Origin: Puccinia triticina
Taxonomy: Eukaryota > Basidiomycota > Pucciniomycetes > Pucciniales > Pucciniaceae
Length of the DNA: 64,000 bases
Direction of reading: 5' to 3'
Assembly (NCBI RefSeq): GCF_026914185.1
Contig: NC_070559.1
Coordinates: 6,369,501 to 6,433,500 of the forward strand
The stretch's first letter is position 1, and each line of letters starts with the position of its first letter. Positions 54,990 to 64,000 of the stretch are shown here, piece by piece. A program made the translations under genes and the position numbers. The notes under the pieces are model-generated. The model was given only the letters and a program-made list of their open reading frames with translations, was not told the origin of the DNA and did not search any database.

Positions 54990-55490
54990 CTGCATGGATT
55001 ATCCCCTTGGACATACCCGTCTGACAAGAGCTCGGACGGGCATGTCCGACCAGATGTCGGAAACTGGCGTCCGACGGGTGGTCGAACCCACCCGTCGGAT
55101 CCTCCTGTCCAAGCAGAACTCGGACATTTCTGCTCGACGGGTTCTCGAGAAGCGAGGCCCGACCACTTGTCGGACTTGCCAGTTCGTGCTGCAGTCGGCC
55201 ATTGTCGCTCAAGCAGTCCTCGGACCAGATTGTCGGACAGCCTTGCCCGAGTAGACGTCGGACAAGGCTGCCCAACCAGTTCCCACTGGTCGTTTTCTGC
55301 TGTTCGACAGGTCAGCTAGTCAGACAGAGCTGTCCGACAAGTGAGCTTGTCGGACAGGTTAGTCCGACCCTCCCATGTCCAACAAGTCCAACTCGTCGGA
55401 CATGTATGTCCGACAAGTCTGACTGGTCAAACATTTTGGGTTCGACAAGTCTGACTGGTCGGACATTTTAGGTTCGAAAAGTCAGCAAAA
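54990..55490. repeat. Degenerate TCGGACA/TGTCCGA repeat cluster
   Basis: Dozens of variants of GTCGGACA, GTCCGAC and CTCGTCGGACAT at irregular spacing on both strands. The motif is semi-palindromic. Function unknown. Confidence 0.6.
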
Positions 55491-55516
55491 ACCTAAACCT
55501 GCCTTTTCTGATATTT

Positions 55517-56846
55517 ACAAGGTGGAAACTAGGTGTAAACTAACTGTAAACCACACTTTACAAGGTGTAAACAACCATTTACAAGGTGTAAACCACACTT
55601 TACAAGGTTTAACCCCAAGTTTACAAGGTGTAAACCATGGTTTACAAGGTGTAAACCATAGTTTACAAGGTGTAAACCACAGTTTAAAAGGTGTAAACCA
55701 TGGTTTACAAGGTGTAAACCACAGTTTGCAAGGTATACACCACAGCTTACAAAGTATAAACCGCAGTTTAGAAGGTTGAACCACAGTTTAGAACTTGTAA
55801 ACCACAGTTTACAAGGGGTAAACTACCACTTACAAGGTGTAAACCACAGTTCAAAAGGTGTAAAATATAGTTTACAAGGTGTAATCCACTGTTTACAAGG
55901 TGTAAACCACCATTTAAAAGGTGTAAACCACCATCCGCAAAGTGTAAATCACAGTGTACAAGGGTAAACCACAGTTTACTGCAAGGTGTAAACCACCATT
56001 TACAAGGTTTAAACCACAGTTTACAAGATGTAAACTAATATTTAGAAGGTGTAAACTACAGTTTACAAGGTGTAAACCATAGTTTAAAAGGTGTAAACCA
56101 CAGTTTACAAGGTGTAAACCATAGTTTGAAAGGTGTAAACCACGGTTTACAAGGTGTAAACCACAGTTTACAAGGTGTAAAACGCAGTTTACAAGGTGTT
56201 TTACAAGCTGTAAACCACAGTTTTCAACATGTAAACCGCAGTCTACAAGGGGTAAACTACCATTTACAAGGTGTAAACCACAGTTCGAAAGGTGTAAAAC
56301 ACAGTTTACAAGGTGTAATCCACTGTTTACAAGGTGTAAACCACCATTTAAAAGGTGCAAACCACCATCCACAAGGTGTAAATCACAGTTTACAAGGTAT
56401 AAACCACAGTTTACTGCAAGGTGAACAAGGTGTAAACCACCATTTACAAGGTTTAAACAACGGTTCACCTGCAGTTTACAAGGTGTAAACTAATGTTTAG
56501 AAGGTGTAAACCACAGTTTACGAGGTGTAAACCATAGTTTAAAAGGTGCAAACCACAGTTTATAAGGTGTAAACCATAGTTTACAAGGTGTAAACCACAG
56601 TCTACAAGGTGTAAACCACATTTTACAACATGTAAACCACAGTTTACAAGGTGTAAACGACAGTTTATAACGTGTGAACCACAGTTTATAGCGTGTGAAC
56701 CACAGTTTATAACGTGTGAACCACAGTTTACAACGTGTAAACCACAGTTTGGAAGGTGTAAACTACCATTTACAAGGTGTAAACCACAGTTTAAAAGGTG
56801 TAAACTGTAGTTTACAAGGTGTAAACTGTAGTTTACAAGGTGTAAA
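55517..56846. repeat. 21-bp hairpin satellite, array 1
   Basis: Units of about 21 bp with core GTAAACCACAGTTTAC joined by AAGGT. The core is an inverted repeat (GTAAAC/GTTTAC). Because 21 is a multiple of 3, long false reading frames (GVNHSLQ repeats) appear on both strands. Confidence 0.92.
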
Positions 56847-57295
56847 CAACGGTGGGCCACTACGCTATACTACGCTACAGGGCCACTTGGCGTTAGCGTA
56901 GCGGCAAAAAGCGCCCAGCCATTTTGAGTAGCATTAGCGCACTGTTAGCGCCGCTACGCTTCCCTATGTTTCAGCGGCGCTAACAGCGCACCAATTGTTT
57001 GTTAGTGTTAGGGTGCCGCTACAGTCACTACGCTGTGCTACAGCGCCTTTTATTCAGCTAAAAACACTGTGGCGCACCGTAGCGCGCGCTCTTTTGCGCC
57101 CTGCGTGTATAGCGTTAGCGCAATTGCGCGCATCTGCGCTAACGCTACGCTAACAGCCAAATTAGCTGCGCACCCTTTGCGCGTAGTGTTAGCGCAGAGA
57201 AGGCGCAATTCTGCAAACGCTACGCTACAATTTAGCGGAATTACGCTACGCTACGCCACACTAACCCTAAGTTTAGTGTAGCTGGCCCACCGTTG
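56847..57295. mobile_element. 449-bp MITE 'T1', copy 1
   Basis: Ends CAACGGTGGGCCA and TGGCCCACCGTTG, with GTGTAAA on both sides (56840-56846 and 57296-57302). The interior is dominated by GCGTAGCG and GCGCTAAC words. Confidence 0.82.
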
Positions 57296-58135
57296 GTGTA
57301 AACCATATTTTACAAGGTGTAAACCACAGTTTGCAAGGTGTAAACCATAGTTGGCAAGGTGTAAACCACCATTTACAAGGTTTAAACCACAGTTCACCCA
57401 CAGTTCACAAGGTGTAAACTAATATTTAGAAGGTGTAAACCACCATTTACAAGGTTTAAACCACAGTTTGCAAGGTGTAAACCCCAGTTTACAAGGTGTG
57501 AACCACATTGATCAAGGTTTAAACCACATTTTTGTAAATTACAATTTACAAGGTGTAAACTACGATTTACAAGGTGTAAACTATCATTTAGAAGGTGTAA
57601 ACTACCATTGACAAGATGTAAACTACCATTTAAAAGCTGTAAACCACACTTTGCAAGGTTTAAACCCCAGTTGACAAGGTGTAAACCATAGTTTCCAAGG
57701 TGCAAACCATAGTTTCCAAGGTGCAAACCATAGTTTCCAAGGTGTAAACCACAGTTTACAAGTTGTAAACCACCATTTACAAGGTGTAAACCACACTTTA
57801 CAAGGTGAAAACCACAGTTTACAAGGTTTAACACATCATTTACAAGGTAAACCACAATTTACCCACAGTTTACAAGGTGTGTAATAATATTTAGAAGGCG
57901 TGAACACCAGTTTACAAGGTGTAAGCCACAGTTTACAAGGTGTAAGCCACAGTTTACAAGGTGTAAGCCACAGTTTACAAGGTGTAAGCCACAGTTTACA
58001 AGGTATGAACCCCAGTTTACAAGGTGTAAAGCACAGTTTACAGGGTGCAAACCACCATTTACAAGGGGTAAACCATACTTCACAATGTGTAAACCACAAT
58101 TTCCAAGTTTAAACCACACTTTAGAAGGCTTAAAC
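57296..58135. repeat. Hairpin satellite, array 2
   Basis: Diverged units, same orientation as array 1. In reverse complement it resembles 62307-63211. Confidence 0.88.
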
Positions 58136-58652
58136 TAGAGATGGCCAGTGGGTACCCGGCACCTGTTGAGGGGTACCGGCCACTGCCCTTTTACTCGTTT
58201 GTAGGTGCCGTGTACGGGTCCTGGTATGCAATTTGGGCGGGAAAATCACCAGGTACCCGGGTACCAAACAGGCACCCGCCATTGTCAGCCGCATGAACGG
58301 TCATAGACTGGGGTACACACCTCAATGACCGGCAATTGTTAAGCGGAGTACAAAACACATCCCACGCAATGACAGGACATTGAGTGGGGTGATCACAATG
58401 GCCGGCCACCAAGCGGGGTGTGTACTCCGCTCAATGACCGGCCTACGTCCGCACTCAATGGCCAATGATTGGGTTGAGTGCGCATCTAACTCAATGGCCA
58501 TTCATCGAGTGGGATGTGTACCCCCCTTAATGTGCGATCATTGTGTGGGGGTACCGCCAGTACCCGTTGGCGGGTGCAGTGTCCAAAATTGAGAAATGCA
58601 TACCAAGTACCCGCACCCGTCACAGATACCCTGACCCGTTTGGCCATCTCTA
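58136..58652. mobile_element. 517-bp hAT-like MITE 'T2', copy 1
   Basis: Ends TAGAGATGGCCA and TGGCCATCTCTA. The 8-bp flanks GCTTAAAC and GTTTAAAC differ at one base. Internal GGTACCCGGGTACC-like words and repeated TCAATGNCCGG motifs. No coding capacity. Confidence 0.85.
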
Positions 58653-58920
58653 GTTTAAACCACAGTTTGCAAGGTGTAAACCACAGTTTACAAGGTGTAA
58701 ACCACAGTTTACAAGGTGTAAACCACAGTTTACTAGGTGTAAACCACAGTTTACAAGGTGTAAACCACAGTTTACAAGGTGTAAACCACAGTTTACAAGG
58801 TTTAAACACAGTTTACAAGGTGTAAACCACAGTTAACAAGGTGTAAACCACAGTTTACAAGATGTAAACCAGCATTTACAAGGTCAAAACCACAGTTTAC
58901 AAGATGTAAACCACCATTTA
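58653..58920. repeat. Hairpin satellite, array 3
   Basis: Very regular 21-bp units, nearly identical to each other. Confidence 0.9.
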
Positions 58921-59873
58921 CATTAACAGTGCCAGAGGGACTATTAACAGTTCCAGAGGAACTATTAACAGTGCCAGAGGGACTATTAACAGTTCTGGAG
59001 GAACTATTAACAGTGCCAGAGGGACTATTAACAGTTCTGGAGGAACTATTAACAGTGCCAGGGGGACTATTAACAGTTCTGGAGGAACTATTAACAATGT
59101 CAGAGGGGCTATTAACAGTTCCGGAGGAACAATTAACAGTGCCAGAGGGACTATTAAGAGTTCCGGAGGAACGATTAACAGTGCCAGAGGGACTATTAAC
59201 AGTTCCGGAGGAACTATTAACAGTGCCAGAGGGACTATTAACAGTTCTGGAGGAACTATTAACAGTGCCAGAGGGACTATTAACAGTTCTGGAGGAACTA
59301 TTAACAGTGCCAGAGGGACTATTAACAGTTCTGGAGGAACTGTTAACAGTGCCAGAGGGACTATTAACAGTTCTGGAGGAACTATTAACAGTGCCAGAGG
59401 GACTATTAACAGTTCTGGAGGAACTATTAACAGTGCCAGAGGGACTATTAACAGTTCTGGAGGAACTATTAACAGTGCCAGAGGGACTATTAACAGTTCT
59501 GGAGGAACTATTAACAGTGCCAGAGGGACTATTAACAGTTCTGGAGGAACTATTAACAGTGCCAGAGGGACTATTAACAATTCTGGAGGAACTATTAACA
59601 GTGCCAGAGGGACTATTAACAGTTCTGGAGGAACTATTAACTGTGCCAGGGGGACTATTAACAGTTCCGGAGGAACTATTAACAATGCCAGAGGGACTAT
59701 TAACAGTTCCGGATGAACTATTAACAATGCCAGAGGGACTATTAACAGTTCTGGAGGAACTATTAACAATGCCAGAGGGACTATTAACAGTTCCAGAGGA
59801 ACTATTAACAGTTCCAGAGGGACTATCAACAGTTCCAGAGGAACTATTAACAGTTCCAGAGGGACTATTAACA
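58921..59873. repeat. 21/42-bp minisatellite
   Basis: About 45 units of 21 bp. Two variants alternate, giving a 42-bp higher-order unit: one has ATTAACAGTGCCAGAGG, the other ATTAACAGTTCTGGAGG. Open in several frames on both strands only because the period is divisible by three. Confidence 0.93.
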
Positions 59874-59893
59874 GTACCCACTGGCCATCTCTA
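59874..59893. mobile_element. Truncated end of MITE T2
   Basis: About 20 bp ending TGGCCATCTCTA, equal to the end of the T2 copies, abutting the minisatellite. The rest of the MITE is missing. Confidence 0.65.
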
Positions 59894-60735
59894 GTTTAAG
59901 CCTTCTAAAGTGGGGTTTAAACCTTGGAAATTGTGGTTTACACATTGTAAATTATGGTTTACCCCTTGTAGATGGTGGTTTGCACCCTGTAAACTGTGCT
60001 TTACACCTTGTAAACTGGGGTTCATACCTTGTAAACTGTGGCTTACACCTTGTAAACTGTGGCTTACACCTTGTAAGCTGGTGTTTACACATTCTAAATA
60101 TTATTTTACACCTTGTAAACTGTGGGTAAATTGTGGTTTAAACCTTGTAAATGATGTGTTAAACCTTGTAAACTGTGGTAGTCACCTTGCAAAGTGTGGT
60201 TTACACCTTGTAAATGGTGGTTTACATCTTGTAAACTGTGGTTTACACCTTGGAAACTATGGTTTGCACCTTGGAAACTATGGTTTACACCTTGTAAACT
60301 ATGGTTTACACCTTGTAAACTATGGTTTACACCTTGTCAACTGGGGTTTAAACCTTGCAAAGTGTGGTTTATAGCTTTTAAATGGTAGTTTACATCTTGT
60401 CAATGGTAGTTTACACCTTCTAAATGATAGTTTACAACTTGTAAATACTAGTTTACACCTTCTAAATGGTAGTTTACACCTTGTAAATTGTAGTTTACAA
60501 AACTGTGGTTTAAACCTTGTTCAATGTGGTTCACACCTTGTAAACTGGGGTTTACACCTTGCAAACTGTGGTTTAAACCTTGTAAATGGTGGTTTACACC
60601 TTCTAAATATTAGTTTACACCTTGTGAACTGTGGGTGAACTGTGGTTTAAACCTTGTAAATGGTGGTTTACACCTTATCAACTATGGTTTACACCTTTGA
60701 AACTGTGGTTGACACCTTGTAAACTATGGTGTACA
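59894..60735. repeat. Hairpin satellite, array 4 (opposite orientation)
   Basis: Units read CTTGTAAACTGTGGTTTAC. Largely a direct copy of 62307-63211. Confidence 0.9.
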
Positions 60736-61208
60736 CTAACGGTGGGCCAGCTAGGCTAACCGTAGCGTAGCGGAATTCCGCTAAATTTGAGCTTAGCGTT
60801 AGCAGAATTGCGCCTTCTCTGCGCTAACGCTACGCGCAAAGGGTGCGCAGCTGATTTAGCTGTTAGTGTAGCATTAGCGCAGATGCGCGTAATTGCACTA
60901 ACGCTACACACGCAGGGCGCAAAAGAGCACACGCTACGGTGCACCACAGTGCTTTTAGCTGAAAAAAAGGCCTTTTTTTCCGCTAAAAGCGCTGTAGCGC
61001 AGCGTAGCGTAGCGTAGCGTAGCGTAGTGACTGTAGCGGCATGCTAACACTAACAAACAATTGGTGTGCTGTTAGCGCCGCTGAAACATAGCGCAGCGTA
61101 GCGGCGCTAACAGCACGCTTAAACTACTCAAAATGGGTGGGCTCTTTTTGCCGCTACGCTAACGCTAAGTGGCCCTGTAGCGTAGTGTAGCGTAGTGGCC
61201 CACCGTTG
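60736..61208. mobile_element. MITE T1, copy 2
   Basis: TAACGGTGGGCCAGC...GTGGCCCACCGTTG, opposite orientation to copy 1. Flanks TGTACAC and TTTACAC match at 6 of 7. Confidence 0.8.
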
Positions 61209-61788
61209 TTTACACCTTGTAAACTATATTTTACACCTTTTAAACTGTGGTTTACACCTTGTAAATGGTAGTTTACACCTTGTAAACTGTGGTTTACATG
61301 TTGTAAACGTAAACTGTGGTTTACATGTTGTAAACTGTGGTTTACATGTTGTAAACTGTGGTTTACATGTTGTAAACTGTGGTTTACATGTTGTAAACTG
61401 TGGTTTACATGTTGTAAACTGTGTTTTACATGTTGTAAACTGTGGTTTACATGTTGTAAACTGTGGTTTACATGTTGTAAACCGTGGTTTACATGTTCTA
61501 AACTGTGGTTTACATGTTGTAAACTGTGGTTTACATGTTGTAAACCGTGGTTTACATGTTCTAAACTGTGGTTTACATGTTGTAAACCGTGATTTACATG
61601 TTGTAAACCGTGGTTTACATGTTGTAAACTGTGGTTTACATGTTGTAAACTGTGGTTTACATGTTGTAAACTGTGGTTTAGATGTTGTAAACCGTGGTTT
61701 ACATGTTGTAAACGGTGGTTTACATGTTGTAAACTGTGGTTTACACCTTGTAAACTGTGGTTTACACCTTGCAAACTGTGGTTTAAAC
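61209..61788. repeat. Hairpin satellite, array 5 (ACATGTT variant)
   Basis: Uniform units with GTTTACATGTTGTAAACTG, a distinct subfamily from the ACACCTT units elsewhere, indicating local amplification. Confidence 0.9.
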
Positions 61789-62306
61789 TAGAGATGGCCA
61801 AATGGGTCAGGGTATCTGTGACGGGTGCGGGTACTTGGTATGAATTTGTCCAATTTTGGACACTGCACCCGCCAACAGGTACCGGCGGTACCCCCACACG
61901 ATGATTGCACATTAAGGGGGGTACACATCCCACTCAATGAACGGCCATTGAGTGGGATGCGCACTCAACCCAATGATTGGCCATCGAGTGCGGACGTAGG
62001 CCGGTCATTGAGCGGAGTACACACTCCGCTTGGTGGCCGGCCATTGTGATCACCCCACTCAATGTCCTATCATTGCGTGGGATGTGTTTTGTAATCCGCT
62101 TAAGAATTGCCGGTCATTGAGGTGTGTACCCCAGTCTATGACCGTTCATGCGGCTGACAATGGCGGGTGCCTGTTTGGTACCCGGGTACCCGGTGATTTT
62201 CCTGCCCAAATTGCATACCAGGACCTGTACACGGCACCTACAAACAAGTAAAAGGGCAGTGGCTGGTACCCCTCAACAGGTGCCGGGTACCCACTGGCCA
62301 TCTCTA
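61789..62306. mobile_element. MITE T2, copy 2
   Basis: 518 bp, inverted relative to copy 1. Flanks GTTTAAAC and GTTTAAGC. Confidence 0.85.
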
Positions 62307-63211
62307 GTTTAAGCCTTCTAAAGTGTGGTTTAAACCTTGGAAATTGTGGTTTACACATTGTAAAGTATGGTTTACCCCTTGTAAATGGTGGTTTGCACCC
62401 TGTAAACTGTGCTTTACACCTTGTAAACTGGGGTTCATACCTTGTAAACTGTGGCTTACACCTTGTAAACTGTGGCTTACACCTTGTAAACTGTGGCTTA
62501 CACCTTGTAAACTGTGGCTTACACCTTGTAAACTGTGGCTTACACCTTGTAAACTGGTGTTTACGCCTTCTAAATATTATTTTACACCTTGTAAACTGTG
62601 GGTAAATTGTGGTTTAAACCTTTTAAATGATGTGTTAAACCTTGTAAACTGTGGTTTTCACCTTGCAAAGTGTGGTTTACACCTTGTAAATGGTGGTTTA
62701 CAACTTGTAAACTGTGGTTTACACCTTGGAAACTATGGTTTGCACCTTGGAAACTATGGTTTGCACCTTGGAAACTATGGTTTACACCTTGGAAAATATG
62801 TTTTGCACCTTGGAAACTATGGTTTACACCTTGTCAATTGGGTTTAAACCTTGCAAAGTGTGGTTTACAGCTTTTAAATGGTAGTTTACATCTTGTCAAT
62901 GGTAGTTTACACCTTCTAAATGATAGTTTACACCTTGTAAATCGTAGTTTACACCTTGTAAATTGTAGTTTACAAAAATGTGGTTTAAACCTTGATCAAT
63001 GTGGTTCACACCTTGTAAACTGGGGTTTACACCTTGCAAACTGTGGTTTAAACCTTGTAAATGGTGGTTTACACCTTCTAAATATTAGTTTACACCTTGT
63101 GAACTGTGGGTGAACTGTGGTTTAAACCTTGTAAATGGTGGTTTACACCTTGTCAACTATGGTTTACACCTTGCAAACTGTGGTTTACACCTTGTAAAAT
63201 ATGGTATACAC
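62307..63211. repeat. Hairpin satellite, array 6
   Basis: Similar unit by unit to 59894-60735 and, inverted, to 57296-58135. Confidence 0.88.
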
Positions 63212-63660
63212 CAACGGTGGGCCAGCTACACTAACCTTAGCGTTAGCGTGGCGTAGCGTAGCGTAATTCCGCTAAATTTTAGCCTAGCGTTTGCAGAATT
63301 GCGCCTTCTCTGCGCTAACACTACGCGCAAAGGGTGCGCAGCTACTTTGGCTGTTAGCGTAGCTTTAGCGCAGATGCGCGCAATTGCGCTAACGCTATAC
63401 ACGCAGGGCGCAAAAGAGCGTGCGCTACGGTGCGCCACAGTGCTTTTAGCTGAATAAAAGACACTGTAGCGCAGCGTAGTGACTGTAGCGGCACGCTAAC
63501 ACTAACAAACAATTGGTGCGCTGTTAGCGCCGCTGAAACATAGGGCAGCGTAGCGGCGCTAACAGCGCGCTAATGCTACTCCAAATGGCTGTGTGCTTTT
63601 TGCCGCTACGCTAACGCTAAGTGGCCCTGTAGCATAGTGTAGCGTAGTGGCCCACCGTTG
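63212..63660. mobile_element. MITE T1, copy 3
   Basis: 449 bp, CAACGGTGGGCCAGC...GGCCCACCGTTG. Flanks TATACAC and TTTACAC match at 6 of 7. Confidence 0.8.
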
Positions 63661-64000
63661 TTTACACCTTGTAAACTATAGTTTACACCTTTTAAACTGT
63701 GGTTTACAACTTGTAAACTATGGTTTACACCTTGTAAACCATGGTTTACACCTTGTAAAATATGGTTTACACCTTGTAAACCATGGTTTACACCTTGTAA
63801 ACTATGGTTTACACCTTGTAAACCATGGTTTACACCTTGTAAACTATGGTTTACACCTTGTAAACCATGGTTTACACCTTGTAAACTATGGTTTACACCT
63901 TGTAAACCATGGTTTACACCTTGTAAACTATGGTTTACACCTTGTAAACCATGGTTTACACCTTGTAAACTATGGTTCACACCTTGTAAACTATGGTTTA
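63661..64000. repeat. Hairpin satellite, array 7, runs off the window
   Basis: Regular units alternating CTATGGTTTACACC and CCATGGTTTACACC, a 42-bp higher-order pattern. Confidence 0.9.

Noticed and set aside
58802..59894. Long open frames on both strands (321, 359 and 303 codons) of repeated short peptides
   Set aside because: They lie in a 21-bp minisatellite. A period divisible by three keeps several frames open without selection for coding.
55522..63980. Many frames encoding GVNHSLQ- or NCGLHLV-like repeats
   Set aside because: Translation of the 21-bp hairpin satellite in different frames; not genes.
55517..64000. CRISPR-like array of short repeats
   Set aside because: Units are contiguous with no unique spacers, the context is eukaryotic, and no cas genes are present.
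55517..64000. Telomere
   Set aside because: The units are not TTAGGG-like, and orientation switches repeatedly.

Overview
The window reads as a gene-poor, repeat-saturated stretch of fungal nuclear DNA. A rust fungus (Pucciniales, Puccinia-like) is my best guess. The reasons are short spliceosomal introns with GTAAGT/GTGAGT donors, fungal Ty1/copia and Ty3/gypsy clades, a fungal hAT, and broken members of two families I associate with rusts: a DUF6589-like protein and a RecQ-like helicase. I see no intact housekeeping gene. The species call is inference.

Layout. (1) 1163-23773 is a large minus-strand LTR element ('A'), with 936/937-bp LTRs, a GCGG target duplication and a Ty3/gypsy gag-pol. 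Nested in it are a complete Ty1/copia (copia-1, 5610-12012, TSD CATAG), a truncated second copia (copia-2, 18484-22115), and a five-exon gene of unknown function on the opposite strand (3388-4879). Copia-1 carries a 637-bp TRIM in one LTR (11298-11934, TSD GTAAA), and both TRIM LTRs contain a tRNA-like gene. (2) 24649-32169 is a decayed DUF6589-type gene split by a young non-autonomous LTR element ('B', 25284-29891), whose primer-binding site is the 3' two-thirds of a tRNA-Tyr. (3) 33236-35870 is a RecQ-like helicase fragment split by a solo LTR of family A. (4) 36970-54353 is a third copia (copia-3, minus strand), broken by a truncated LTR-A that contains another solo LTR, by a 232-bp tRNA-like insertion, by an 8.07-kb palindromic CACTA-type element, and by a 2.9-kb hAT transposon. 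Removing the insertions together with one target-duplication copy restores copia-3 reading at the three places I could check. (5) 55.5-64 kb is a satellite domain of about 21-bp hairpin-forming units, interrupted by two MITE families and a 21/42-bp minisatellite, with inverted and direct segmental copies.

The most unusual items are the TRIM whose LTRs contain a type II tRNA-like gene, the giant palindromic CACTA-type element, the intron-containing gene antisense to the host retroelement, and the tRNA-derived priming sites (half initiator-Met, half Tyr, extended Tyr). Insertion order can be read from the nesting. All boundaries come from reading the sequence by eye; no alignment or database search was run.
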